Assembly (NCBI RefSeq): GCF_029714205.1
Contig: NZ_CP121648.1
Span: 2,294,001 to 2,358,000 of the forward strand
Direction of reading: 5' to 3'
DNA length: 64,000 nucleotides
Source: Methylobacterium sp. CB376
GTDB taxonomy: Bacteria; Pseudomonadota; Alphaproteobacteria; Rhizobiales; Beijerinckiaceae
Shown here in pieces: positions 1 to 8,247 of the stretch. The notes beneath the pieces are model-generated. The model did no database searches. It was not told the origin of the DNA and saw only the letters and a list, made by a program, of their open reading frames with translations. Numbering within the stretch: position 1 is the stretch's first letter; every line of letters starts with the position of its first letter. The translations under genes and the position numbers were made by a program.

Positions 1-416
1 GCGGGCGGCGCGACCCGGAACCCGTAGAGCACCCGGTCGGGCTGCCAGGGCGTGAGGCGTTCGAGCCGGTGCTCGATGATCGGCCGCAGGTAGGCGCGGC
101 CCGCCTCCGGCACCGAGAGCGAGCGGCGCAGGAAGCAGCCGGCCGGGAGGCGTGCCTCGAGGGGCCCGCCGCGCAGGCGCTCGGGGGCGGCCTCGCCCGG
201 CCCGAGCCGCGCGGCCAGCACCGCCTCGCCCCCGCGCGCGACGCCGTAGACGAGGAGCGCGTCCTCCTCCACCACGACCACCCGCCGGCCGCCGCCGAGG
301 CGCGCCGCCACGGGGCCGAGTCGCCGGACGGCCTCGTCGAGCAGCGCCGCGAGGAGGTCGCGCAGGGGGCGGAGCGGCGGTCCGGCATGCCGGATCCAGG
401 GGAGGGCCAGGGCCAC
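1..416 (-). CDS. gspL: Type II secretion protein GspL-like, partial (C-terminus outside window)
   Basis: The reading frame follows gspE by 10 bp on the minus strand and begins with GTG at 416, preceded by a GGGAGG ribosome binding site that overlaps the gspE stop. About 138 codons are visible before the left edge. The protein opens VALALPWIRH and later contains RPIIEHRLERLTPWQPD, which resembles the actin-like cytoplasmic part of GspL/PilM-PilN proteins. GspL recruits the GspE ATPase to the inner membrane. The assignment rests on this short stretch plus its place directly after gspE; the membrane and periplasmic parts cannot be seen. Confidence 0.6.
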   Translation of the reverse strand, partial: MALALPWIRHAGPPLRPLRDLLAALLDEAVRRLGPVAARLGGGRRVVVVEEDALLVYGVARGGEAVLAARLGPGEAAPERLRGGPLEARLPAGCFLRRSLSVPEAGRAYLRPIIEHRLERLTPWQPDRVLYGFRVAPP

Positions 417-426
417 GCGCGCCTCC

Positions 427-2061
427 CTAGCCGGTCATCCGCATCACCTCGTCGAGCGAGGTGAGCCCGTCGGCGGCCTTGGCGAGGCCGTCCTCCAGCA
501 TCGTCGTCATCCCGGCCTCGCGGGCGGCGCGCAGCAGCACCAGCGGGTCGGGCTCGCGCCGGATCAGGCCGGTGAGCGCCTCGTCCACCGGCATCACCTC
601 GAAGACCCCGACCCGGCCGCGAAAGCCGCTGCCGCCGCAATGCGGGCAGCCGACCGGGCGATGGACCCGCCCGCCCCCCGGCCGCGCGAAGCCCCGGCGG
701 GCGCAGACCGCGTCGAGCGCCGCGCCCCCGTCCGGATCCGGCGCCCGGCAGCGCTCGCACAGGCGCCGCACCAGGCGCTGCCCGACGACCCCCCGCAGGG
801 ACGCGGCGATCAGGTAGGGTTCGACGCCCATGTCGGCGAGGCGGATGACCGCGTCCGGGGCGCTGTTGGTATGGAGGGTGGTCAGCACGAGGTGGCCGGT
901 GAGCGCCGCCTGGATGCCGATCGCCGCCGTCTCGCGGTCGCGCATCTCGCCGACCATGATCACGTCCGGATCGTGGCGCAGGAAGGAGCGCAGCGCGTTC
1001 GCGAAGGTGAGCCCGATGCCGGGCTTGATCTGGGTCTGGTGGATGCCGGGGATCTGGTACTCGATCGGGTCCTCGACCGTGACGATCTTGCGGGCCGGGT
1101 CGTTGAGGAGCGAGACCGCGGTGGCGAGCGTGGTGGTCTTGCCGCTGCCGGTCGGCCCGGTGACGATGATCAGCCCGTGCGGCTCGCCGAGCATCCGCTC
1201 CAGCGCGTCCCGGTCGCGGGCCGAGAGGCCGACCCGGGCGAAGTCGAGGAGGCGCGCGTCCTTCACCAGGATGCGCAGCACCGCCGTCTCGCCGTAGAGG
1301 GTCGGCATCACGGCGACGCGCAGATCCGCCTCGCTCGCGCGCACCCGCACATTGGTGCGCCCGTCCTGCGGCAGGCGCCGCTCGGCGATGTCGAGCCCGG
1401 CCAGGATCTTCACCCGCGAGATGATCGCCGGGGCCATGTCCTTCGGCAGGGTCTGGTGCAGGCGCAGCCGCCCGTCGATCCGCAGCCGCACCCGCAACTC
1501 CTCGCGGCCGGTCTCCAGGTGGATGTCGGTCGCCCCGACCTCGACGGCGCGCTCCAGGAGCGCGTCGATGGCCCGCACGATCGGGGCGCCCCGGGCGAGG
1601 TCCTGCAGCGCCTCGACGTCGTCCGTGAGGCCGAGATCCGCGTGGGCGGGGCGCGCCCGCGCCTCGGGCGCGGCGGTGGCGCCCTCGGCCCGGGCGATGA
1701 GTTCGCCGATCTCCTCGAAGGAGAGGACCCCGAGCCGGGGCGCGCAGCCGAGGGCGAGCGCCACGGCGCGGATCGCCTCCTCGTTTCCGGGATCGGCCAC
1801 CAGGAGGAGCGGCCCCTCCGGCCCGGCGACCGGGTACAGGAAGGCGTCGGCGAGGAAGCGGCGGGACAGCCCGGCGGTCAGGTCCGGCAGGGCCGCGACC
1901 GCGTCGCGGTCGAGGCGGGGCAGGCCGTGATGCGCGGCGAGCGCCTGGGCGAGGTCCCCCGCCGGGACGCCGCCCGCGCGCCAGAGCGCCTCCGCGCCCC
2001 CCGCCTCCGGCGGCAGGGCCTCTCCCGTGACGGACCGCTCGAACGCCCCCACCCTCGCCAC
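427..2061 (-). CDS. gspE: Type II secretion ATPase GspE
   Basis: 544 aa, normal length for a GspE/PilB ATPase that powers pseudopilus assembly at the inner membrane. An N-terminal GspE domain (about 30-130) precedes the ATPase core, with Walker A GPTGSGKTTT near residue 300, the Asp box TVEDPIEYQ, Walker B DVIMVGEMRD and the His box LTTLHTNSA. A zinc-binding pair of CxxC motifs (CERC and CPHC) lies near the C-terminus, as is typical. It lies 177 bp downstream of gspK and just upstream of gspL. The order K-E-L differs from the common D-E-F-G-H-I-J-K-L-M order, so the cluster has been rearranged. Confidence 0.93.
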   Translation of the reverse strand: MARVGAFERSVTGEALPPEAGGAEALWRAGGVPAGDLAQALAAHHGLPRLDRDAVAALPDLTAGLSRRFLADAFLYPVAGPEGPLLLVADPGNEEAIRAVALALGCAPRLGVLSFEEIGELIARAEGATAAPEARARPAHADLGLTDDVEALQDLARGAPIVRAIDALLERAVEVGATDIHLETGREELRVRLRIDGRLRLHQTLPKDMAPAIISRVKILAGLDIAERRLPQDGRTNVRVRASEADLRVAVMPTLYGETAVLRILVKDARLLDFARVGLSARDRDALERMLGEPHGLIIVTGPTGSGKTTTLATAVSLLNDPARKIVTVEDPIEYQIPGIHQTQIKPGIGLTFANALRSFLRHDPDVIMVGEMRDRETAAIGIQAALTGHLVLTTLHTNSAPDAVIRLADMGVEPYLIAASLRGVVGQRLVRRLCERCRAPDPDGGAALDAVCARRGFARPGGGRVHRPVGCPHCGGSGFRGRVGVFEVMPVDEALTGLIRREPDPLVLLRAAREAGMTTMLEDGLAKAADGLTSLDEVMRMTG

Positions 2062-2123
2062 CCCCGGTGCCGGGCCCCGGTGCCGGCCGGCTCGACTCGT
2101 CAGCTTGCTTGTCCGGTGAAGTC

Positions 2124-2167
2124 TAACGGCGATCTGCCGGCCCGCGGAGGCCGGCCACGCGCCGTTA
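2124..2167. other. Inverted repeat between gspK and gspE
   Basis: TAACGGCG at 2124-2131 pairs with CGCCGTTA at 2160-2167, and GCCGG at 2136-2140 pairs with CCGGC at 2151-2155 inside it. No T-tract follows on the minus strand, so this is not a standard intrinsic terminator. It could be an attenuator, an operator or an mRNA processing hairpin in the only sizeable gap of the operon. Confidence 0.4.
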
Positions 2168-2238
2168 AGAGAAAAGCAAGACGTGTGTCACGGGCAGCAC
2201 AGGCGGTCCCGGTGCGCCGGGGCGGCGCCTTGTGCTGG

Positions 2239-3129
2239 TCATTCGCGCCACTCGGTGATGAAGTACGGGGCCTCGTCGGCGGGCGCGCGGATCAGGATTG
2301 CCGAGACGGCGCCCGTGGTGGCGCCGCGCCGGGCCTCGACGCGCACCCGGAAGGCGCCGCCGGGCTTGGCGCCGACATAGGCCTGCTGGCGCGCGAACAG
2401 CCGCGGCACCTCGCCGGCGGCCCGCTCGGCCGGCATCCGGCGCAGGGCCGCCGCCGCCGCGACGAGCTGGGGCGTCGCCTCCGGCAGGGCGAGGATCACC
2501 GGATCGGGCGCGGCGAGCACGTTCACCTTCCCGGACGGATTGTGCACGGTGACGATCTCGGCCAGGGCCGCGACGTCCTCGTCGGTGAGGCCGGGGAGCC
2601 AGCGCAGGTCCTCGACCGCGCGGAAGCCGTCGCGCTTGACCGCCTGCGCCCCCGGGGCCGCCGTCCCGGCGGCCGCGCGCGCCGTCCCGGCGGCCGCGCG
2701 CGCCGCCGCGGTGGCCCCGGCGGGCGCGGGCTCGTTGCGGCCGCGCCACGCCACCACGGCGGCCGCGAAATCGGCCGGGGCCAGGCCGCGCAGGCGCAGG
2801 GCGGCGGCCGCCGCCGCCAGCAGGGCGGGCTCGGACCAGTTCAGGTCGATGAGCCCGCTCTCGTCGCGCGCCGCGATCCGCACGGTGCCGTCGTCGAGGC
2901 GGATCTCGCCGGCGATGCGGTCGGGCGCGAGCCGCAGGCCGAGGAGCTGGTGGGCGGCAAGCTCGATCCCGGCCCGGATCAGCGCGTCGCGCCGCAGCAC
3001 CTCGCCCTCGGTCCAGGCGCCCTCGACGCTGCCGCGGGTGACGAGGGCCGCCCCCCCGGCGAGGCTCGCGAGCAGGGCCAGGACGCCGAGCGTCGCCACC
3101 AGGATGAAGCCCTCGCGGCCGCCCCTCAT
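2239..3129 (-). CDS. gspK: Type II secretion minor pseudopilin GspK
   Basis: 296 aa from the ATG at 3129, which overlaps the gspJ stop (ATGA). The N-terminus MRGGREGFILVATLGVLALL has the prepilin cleavage site after Gly and a hydrophobic helix without Glu at position 5, the usual GspK feature. A later LPGLTDEDVAALAEIVTVHN segment and VNVLAAPDPV fit the GspK helix-hairpin-helix-like region. GspK caps the pseudopilus tip. An Ala/Gly-rich linker is encoded by two copies of a 21-bp repeat at 2660-2701. A longer frame upstream to 3507 is only a shadow of gspJ. Confidence 0.85.
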   Translation of the reverse strand: MRGGREGFILVATLGVLALLASLAGGAALVTRGSVEGAWTEGEVLRRDALIRAGIELAAHQLLGLRLAPDRIAGEIRLDDGTVRIAARDESGLIDLNWSEPALLAAAAAALRLRGLAPADFAAAVVAWRGRNEPAPAGATAAARAAAGTARAAAGTAAPGAQAVKRDGFRAVEDLRWLPGLTDEDVAALAEIVTVHNPSGKVNVLAAPDPVILALPEATPQLVAAAAALRRMPAERAAGEVPRLFARQQAYVGAKPGGAFRVRVEARRGATTGAVSAILIRAPADEAPYFITEWRE

Positions 3130-3866
3130 CGGCGCACCTGGTAGGGGAGGGCGCCGAGGATCGAGGCCACGGAGGGCGCGTCGTCCTCGGGCGCCTTGCG
3201 CTCGTCGAAGCGGCTGCACAGGGCCTTGCGCGGCGACAGGCAGCCGGGCTCGGCGGCGGCCCGCAGGGGCACGCGCAGGCTCCCGCGGATCTCGCCCGAG
3301 GCCGGATCGGTGAGGGCGAGGCGCACCGCCTCGGGCAGGGCGTCCTCGGCCGGCCACTCGTCGGTCAGCAGCTCGGGCAGGCGCGGCGTGCCGGGGGTGA
3401 CGTAGGCGAAGCGCAGCCGCGCCCCCCCGGTCGAGAGGCGCCGCGCCTCCCCGAAGGCGACCGCGTCGAGGTCCCGCAGCGACGGGACGAAGGCGCCCTC
3501 GCGCCACAGCAGCGCCCCGCCCTCCGGCGCCGGGACGCTCTCGGCCCGCACCACCACGATGCGCAGGGCGGCGCCCTCCCGGCGCTGCGCGGCGAAGACC
3601 AGCGTGTCGCGCGTGCCGGCGAAGACGAAGCCGCGGCGCGGGGCGTCCCAGCGCGCGCGGGCCGCGCCCTCGACGGCGCGCGCGAGGGTGGCGAGGCTGC
3701 GCCCGGCGCGCTCGCGCGCCTCGGCCCCGGCCGCGACCCGCTCGGCCTGACGGGTGAGGAGGGCGACGGCCGAGGCGAGGGCGGCCAGGACCGCCCCCGC
3801 GACCGCGAGGCTCGCCAGCACCTCGACCAGCGAGAAGCCGCCCCGCGCCCTCCGCTCAGCGGCCAT
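3126..3866 (-). CDS. gspJ: Type II secretion minor pseudopilin GspJ
   Basis: 246 aa with a short positively charged leader and the prepilin motif RGGFSLVEVLASLAVAG: cleavage after Gly, Phe at +1, Glu at +5, then a hydrophobic helix. Length and the following beta-rich domain suit GspJ better than GspI (about 125 aa). It overlaps gspH upstream by 11 bp and gspK downstream by 4 bp, so the three are translationally coupled. GspJ forms the tip complex with GspI and GspK, yet no gspI is visible here. Confidence 0.8.
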   Translation of the reverse strand: MAAERRARGGFSLVEVLASLAVAGAVLAALASAVALLTRQAERVAAGAEARERAGRSLATLARAVEGAARARWDAPRRGFVFAGTRDTLVFAAQRREGAALRIVVVRAESVPAPEGGALLWREGAFVPSLRDLDAVAFGEARRLSTGGARLRFAYVTPGTPRLPELLTDEWPAEDALPEAVRLALTDPASGEIRGSLRVPLRAAAEPGCLSPRKALCSRFDERKAPEDDAPSVASILGALPYQVRR

Positions 3867-4275
3867 GGCGGCCCTCCCGCGTCACCGTGACGGCGCCCGT
3901 GAGGTCGTCCACCTCCACGGCCGCGAGGCTGCCCCCGCCGGGCCCGGCGAGGAAGACCGTGCCGCCGGAGGCGCTGCCGTCCGGCCGGAAGCGGATCGCT
4001 GTCTCGCGGGCCGCGACGCGCATGGCGTAGGCGGTCGGCACCGGCACCTCGCCGTTCGCCGCGCCCGAGCGCACCGCGCGGCGCGCGAGGTCGATCTCGG
4101 TGCGGATCGTCGTCTGCCCGCGCAGGGCCGCGTCCCGGTCGCGCCGCAGCAGCGCGGCGATCTCCTGCGCCTTCAGCCCGAGGCGGGCCGGCCCGTCGAA
4201 CGGCCGCGCGCGGGGCAGGGCGAGCGCGGCGAGCAGCGCCAGGATCAGGAGCGCCAGCGCGAGTTCGAGCAGCAC
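3856..4275 (-). CDS. gspH: Type II secretion pseudopilin GspH-like, start unresolved
   Basis: 139 aa counted from a GTG at 4275, but that GTG lies inside the prepilin motif: in-frame codons upstream read R-E-R-A-G-G-F before V-L-L-E. The true start must therefore be upstream. The frame stays open to 4425 but contains no ATG, GTG or TTG, only a CTG at 4404. An ATG at 4331 exists in a neighbouring frame and would join this frame after one indel near 4290-4300. The C-terminal part (EIAALLRRDRDAALRGQT, then a beta domain) fits GspH. It is either frameshifted or started unusually, and it is the first visible gene of the operon. Confidence 0.7.
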   Translation of the reverse strand: MLLELALALLILALLAALALPRARPFDGPARLGLKAQEIAALLRRDRDAALRGQTTIRTEIDLARRAVRSGAANGEVPVPTAYAMRVAARETAIRFRPDGSASGGTVFLAGPGGGSLAAVEVDDLTGAVTVTREGRHGR

Positions 4276-4432
4276 GAAGCCGCCGGCTCTCTCCCGCGCG
4301 GGTCCGCGGCCGGGCGGGCGGGGGCGGGCATGGGGCGAATCGGGATCATCCGGTGGTGGCCGCGCGGGGCCGCGATCCTGCCCGGGCGGCGCCTCGGGCG
4401 CCAGCCCGGCGGTGCGCCGGGCCGCTCAAGCT

Positions 4433-4502
4433 CTCGCCGACGAACACTCGCCGACGAACACTCGCCGACGAACGCTCGCCGACGAACACTCGCCGACGAA
4501 TA
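4433..4502. repeat. 14-bp tandem repeat, 5 copies
   Basis: CTCGCCGACGAACA is repeated head to tail at 4433, 4447, 4461, 4475 and 4489, with single changes in copies 3 and 5. On the minus strand each unit reads TGTTCGTCGGCGAG, which matches the half-stem TTCGTCGG of the dispersed family A element. It adjoins a family A hairpin (4549-4581), so it looks like a local expansion of that element's end. Confidence 0.9.
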
Positions 4503-4581
4503 GGCCGCCGGTTCGTCGCGGACGATGCGGCACGATCAAGAATCTCGGGCAGGATCCGATCGCGCCGCGATCGGATCCTGC
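4503..4581 (-). repeat. Dispersed repeat family A, copy 1 (hairpin part)
   Basis: GCAGGATCCGATCGCG (4549-4564) pairs with CGCGATCGGATCCTGC (4566-4581), a 16-bp stem with a one-base loop. Read on the minus strand it is followed by a spacer and then CGACGAACCGGCGGCCTATTC, the same order as copies at 8130-8230 and 45585-45687. It lies just downstream of the gene ending at 4626 and may also act as its terminator. Confidence 0.75.
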
Positions 4582-4625
4582 TCTGGCCGGGAGCGGGCCG
4601 CGCCCGCCCCCGGTCTCGTCCGACC

Positions 4626-5393
4626 TTACGAGTTCGGCGGGAACACCGCGCCCTGGGTGCCGGTGTCGTTCGGGCAGCGCGGATGGCCGCCGGTGGCCGG
4701 CGTCGCGTTGTTGACGAAGGTCAGCTTGTCGGTCTCCGGGCCCTGCAGGTTGAGGAGCCGGCGGGTGCGCCACGCCACCGAGTGGTCGGCGCAGGCCGTG
4801 TCGCCCGACAGGCCGAGGCCGCCGACGCGGAACGGGCCGCTGTAGAGCGCGAGGCCGCCGCCGAAGGTGATCGTGCCGCCGACGCGCTGCGTCAGCATCG
4901 GGTCCTGCGTGGTGCCGAACTTGGCGTAGTCGCCCGCGTAGACGAGGCTGCTCTCGACGTTGCCGCCCTCGAGCCCGAAGAGCGGGTTGCCGCCGCTCGG
5001 GGCCGGCTGCACGAAGCCGTAGAGCTGGGCCGTCGAGAGCGGGCCCTTGGGCAGGTTGAGGCTGAAGGCGTTCGCCGTGTAGGCCTTCGCGGCCGCGATC
5101 TGGCGGCTGCCCAGCCACTGCGATTCCTGGAACGGCCCGGACTTCGCCACCGCGCAGACCTGGCCGGTCAGGTTCACCACCACCGCCCAGAAATCGTTGT
5201 CGAGGCCGGTGGAATCCGCCGCCGCCGCCTGGCGCACCGCCGATTCCAGCTGCGCCTGCTCGACCGGGCAGGGCGACTGCAGCGTGTTCAGGGTCGGAGC
5301 GGCCTGCGCCCGCGCCTCCTGCCCCCAGGCGAGCGCCCCGAGCAGCGTTCCGGCCAGCGCGGCAGTCACTCCGTGCAGAGTGCTCTTTGTCAT
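4626..5393 (-). CDS. Secreted GlcG/HbpS-family (DUF336) heme-binding-type protein
   Basis: 255 aa with a signal peptide (hydrophobic TAALAGTLLGALAWG, cleavage probably near AQA). The mature part has the GlcG/HbpS pattern: an AKAYTANAFSLN helix segment (compare 'A..KA.TA..F'), and VGGTITFGGGLALY followed by VGGLGLSGDT, the usual glycine-rich C-terminal motif of the family. Members bind heme or small molecules; no enzymatic residue can be assigned. It is longer than minimal GlcG (about 140-160 aa) because of an N-terminal extension with Cys residues. The gene stands alone, with its promoter in the AT-richer region upstream of 5393. Confidence 0.75.
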   Translation of the reverse strand: MTKSTLHGVTAALAGTLLGALAWGQEARAQAAPTLNTLQSPCPVEQAQLESAVRQAAAADSTGLDNDFWAVVVNLTGQVCAVAKSGPFQESQWLGSRQIAAAKAYTANAFSLNLPKGPLSTAQLYGFVQPAPSGGNPLFGLEGGNVESSLVYAGDYAKFGTTQDPMLTQRVGGTITFGGGLALYSGPFRVGGLGLSGDTACADHSVAWRTRRLLNLQGPETDKLTFVNNATPATGGHPRCPNDTGTQGAVFPPNS

Positions 5394-6112
5394 GTGTCGC
5401 GTCCCCTATTTTGCCAGCTGATGAGCAGAGTTGCGCCCGCAGCGAACGCTCTAGCTTGGCAGCACCAATGCATCCTCGTTTCCCGAGCCGAAATCCATAC
5501 GCCTCGACTGATGGAGCGCAGGTCGCGCCGGAGCCGCCCGGGCGCCGCCCTGACCGAAAAACCGCAATGGTTGAGGCATGTTAACCCTTTTCCAAGCCGG
5601 ATCGGACAGGATCGGGCGGGTCCTGGCCCGCAAAAGTCGAAGCCAAGTGTTGCAACGTAGCAACAAAGCCGCATGACTCGGAGATGTTGTAGTCGATTTG
5701 CTTATTAATTATTCGTGAACATGAATTTCAGCTGCGGGCCTGACGCAAGCTGCTGATTCCCGGTGGATTCCCGGAGATTGGCTGATAAACAGCCTTCGTT
5801 CAGGATGCGAAATCGGCGGCACCAGATCACGCGGCCGTGATCCCGCGCCGTCCACTCAGCTTTGATTGTCGGTCGGCAGCGGCGCGATCTGTCGAGGAAG
5901 TGAACTGGACGACAGCGAGGGGCGGTCAGGAGCGCTCTGCCGGCGCGCCGCCGCCGCCGGATCGAGCGATCCGGCCGCCGCCGGTCTGGCCTCGGCCTCG
6001 CTCCGGCGGTATCCCGGCAATCCTGCGCGTCCCGGGTGAGGCCGCCGCCCGGTCCGGGCGGCGGGTCCGGCGGCCGGCGGACATGCGCGCGAGACGGCCC
6101 TCCGGCCGGGGG
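5394..6112. other. Intergenic region with AT-rich core (probable divergent promoters)
   Basis: About 720 bp separate two divergent genes. The part from 5570 to 5830 is clearly less GC-rich than its surroundings and contains GTTAACCC at 5580-5587, a palindromic TGTTGC-N6-GCAACA at 5648-5665 that could be an operator, and an ATTAATTATTC stretch near 5704-5714. A frame continuous with the following plus-strand gene starts at 5837, but its translation is low-complexity and I do not count it as coding. No further gene is convincing. Confidence 0.5.
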
Positions 6113-8131
6113 ATGCCCGTGAAGAGAAGCCTCGTCATCCTGATGAACTGCCACGGTCGGGAGGTGGGACGCTACCTCGCCTCGCACCCCGTCATCCGCG
6201 AGCAGTACGAGATCACCACCTTCGTCACCTACCTGAGCGCCGACGACGCCGCGGCCCGCGCGGCCATCGAGGCGGCGGTGGCCGCCGCCGACGTCGTCAT
6301 CTGCCAGAACGTCAAGAGCATCCCGTGGCTGCGCAACGAGGCCCTGCGGGCGCTCACCGGGAAGGGCTGCGCCTTCCTGCCGCTCGAGTTCTGGCGCTGC
6401 AACGGGTTCTGGCCGATCCCGCTCGAACCCTTCTCGAACTGGCTGAAATTCCCGCCGGACGACGCGCCGGGCCGCAGCTTCGCCGAGTACATCGCGCATG
6501 ATCCCGGTCGGACCTGGACATTCCAGCACTTCGATCGCGCCCTCGACACCTTCCGGGAGGTCGACGCGCTCTCGGAGATCCCGATGTTCGATTACTTCGT
6601 GAACAATTACCGCAGCGACAACCTGTTCACGGAACACTTCCATCCGACTTCGCTGTTCTTCCTCGAACTGTGCCGGCGGATCCTGCGCTGGCTCGGCCTG
6701 TCGGACGCGATCGGCCTGCTGCCGAACGACGCGATCGGCGCCGACAGCTACCGGCTGATCCTGGACCCGGTGGCCGAGACGCTCGGCCTGCGGTTCGATC
6801 GGACGCTCCTGCACTTCCACGACACGGTGATCGACCGGCAGACCTACTTCGAGTTCGCCCGCCACGCGCAGCGGCAGCTCCCGCCCGACACCTCCTACGA
6901 GGCGGCGCTGCGGGCCTTCTACGCCTGGGCGGCGGACCAGGGCATGCGCAGGGAGCTGCGCGACGTGGCGGGGCTCGGCCGGCAGGGCCGGGACCCGGCC
7001 GGGCGCGCCCCGGCCGAGATCGACCTGGGCGAGATCCGCGACCTGCGGGCCGTCACCTTCACGGCGCCGGCCCCCCTCGGGCCGGGTCTCGAGGCCTACG
7101 GGTCGGTGGACGGCGTCCGCTGGGAGCGCCTCGGCCCCCCGGAGGCGACGGGGCCGCGCGAGGTCCGCTTCGCGGCCGCCCGCGCGGCGGATGGCGGCGC
7201 GGCGGATGGCGGCGCGGCCGGGGGCTCGGCCTGCTTCCGCCACCTGCGGGTCGGCGGCGGGGCGCCGCTGCCGGCGGGCGGGCGGATCGGCGCCCTCGTG
7301 GAGGCCCTGGTCCATCCCGCCTGCGACCTCTCCGCCCCGCGTCCGGGCGGCCCGGTCGCGGCGCCCCTGCGGGTCGACAGCCCGCAGGACTGCTTCTTCA
7401 CGCACACGATCGAGCTGCCCGGCCACGGCCTGATGCGGGGCGAGTGGGACGCGCGGGGCCGCGTCGAATCCTGCCTCGGCCACGTCGACGTCGCGGGAAA
7501 GCGGGTGCTCGACATCGGCTGCGCCAGCGGCTTCCTCAGCTTCGAGCTGGAGGCGCGCGGGGCCGAGATCGTCTCGCTGGACATCCCGGGCGCCCGGCAC
7601 TGGGACGTCGTTCCCTTCCCGGAACTCGACGGCGACGCGGCCCTCGACCTCCTCGGGCGGCACCTCGACGCGATCCGGCGGGCCTATTGGCTGTCGCACC
7701 GGGCCCTGGGATCGCGGGCGCGCTACGTGCAGGGCACGGCCTACGCCATCCCGGCCGAGGTCGGCCCCGTCGACGTCGCGCTCCTCGGCAGCGTGCTGCC
7801 CCACCTGCGCGACCCGTTCCGGGCGCTGCACGCCGCCGCCCGGATCGCGCGCGACAGCCTGATCGTGATCGAGGTCGCCCCCCGGCGCCGCTGGCCCTTC
7901 GGGTCCCCGGACCGGCCGCCGGCCTTCCTGCCCCGGGCCTCGCGGCCCGACCGCTGGGAATCCTGGTGGCGCCTCGCCCCGGGGACGATCCGCGAGATGC
8001 TCGCCGTCCTGGGCTTCGCGGACGCGGCGCTGCATCGCCACCGCCTGATCCATGCCGGCCGGCCGCGGGACTGCACCACGCTGGTGGCGCACCGCACGGC
8101 GCCGACCAACGCCGCCTTCGGCCCGGACTAG
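6113..8131 (+). CDS. WcbI-domain protein fused to a SAM-dependent methyltransferase
   Basis: 672 aa from the ATG at 6113; a GTG at 6119, better spaced from GGGGG, and an ATG at 6083 are alternatives. Residues about 1-270 resemble the WcbI polysaccharide-biosynthesis acetyltransferase fold (LVILMNCHGREVGRYL, later FHPTSLFFLELCRRIL). The middle has a short discoidin-like stretch (YGSVDGVRWERLGPP). The C-terminal 240 residues form a Rossmann methyltransferase with VLDIGCASGFLSFELEARGA, an Asp after the second strand (SLDIPGA) and a LIVIEVAP strand. It probably modifies a surface sugar. It stands alone, and its TAG stop abuts repeat family A. A 12-bp repeat encodes ADGGAADGGAA. Confidence 0.75.
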   Translation: MPVKRSLVILMNCHGREVGRYLASHPVIREQYEITTFVTYLSADDAAARAAIEAAVAAADVVICQNVKSIPWLRNEALRALTGKGCAFLPLEFWRCNGFWPIPLEPFSNWLKFPPDDAPGRSFAEYIAHDPGRTWTFQHFDRALDTFREVDALSEIPMFDYFVNNYRSDNLFTEHFHPTSLFFLELCRRILRWLGLSDAIGLLPNDAIGADSYRLILDPVAETLGLRFDRTLLHFHDTVIDRQTYFEFARHAQRQLPPDTSYEAALRAFYAWAADQGMRRELRDVAGLGRQGRDPAGRAPAEIDLGEIRDLRAVTFTAPAPLGPGLEAYGSVDGVRWERLGPPEATGPREVRFAAARAADGGAADGGAAGGSACFRHLRVGGGAPLPAGGRIGALVEALVHPACDLSAPRPGGPVAAPLRVDSPQDCFFTHTIELPGHGLMRGEWDARGRVESCLGHVDVAGKRVLDIGCASGFLSFELEARGAEIVSLDIPGARHWDVVPFPELDGDAALDLLGRHLDAIRRAYWLSHRALGSRARYVQGTAYAIPAEVGPVDVALLGSVLPHLRDPFRALHAAARIARDSLIVIEVAPRRRWPFGSPDRPPAFLPRASRPDRWESWWRLAPGTIREMLAVLGFADAALHRHRLIHAGRPRDCTTLVAHRTAPTNAAFGPD

Positions 8132-8230
8132 AGCAGCGCCCGATCACGCCGCACTCGGGGGCTGCTCTCGGTCCGTCATGCTGCCGTGTTGTCTCCGACG
8201 GACCGGCATCCACGTCGTCGGAGAACGCTC
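8130..8230 (+). repeat. Dispersed repeat family A, copy 2
   Basis: It contains two stem-loops in series: AGAGCAGC (8130-8137) with GCTGCTCT (8161-8168), and TCTCCGACG (8192-8200) with CGTCGGAGA (8216-8224) around GACCGGCATCCA. The element directly follows, and partly overlaps, the stop codon of the upstream gene, and lies between two converging genes. The layout is the same as copies 1 and 4. Confidence 0.75.
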
Positions 8231-8247
8231 TCGCCGCGGGCGCCCGC

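Noticed and set aside
640-3144. Long plus-strand open frame (834 codons) opposite gspE and gspK
   Set aside because: Arg/Asp/Pro-rich translation without domains; a GC-driven shadow of the minus-strand secretion genes.
5390-5674. 94-codon minus-strand frame upstream of the heme-binding-type gene
   Set aside because: No ribosome site and no protein-like pattern; lies in probable promoter DNA.
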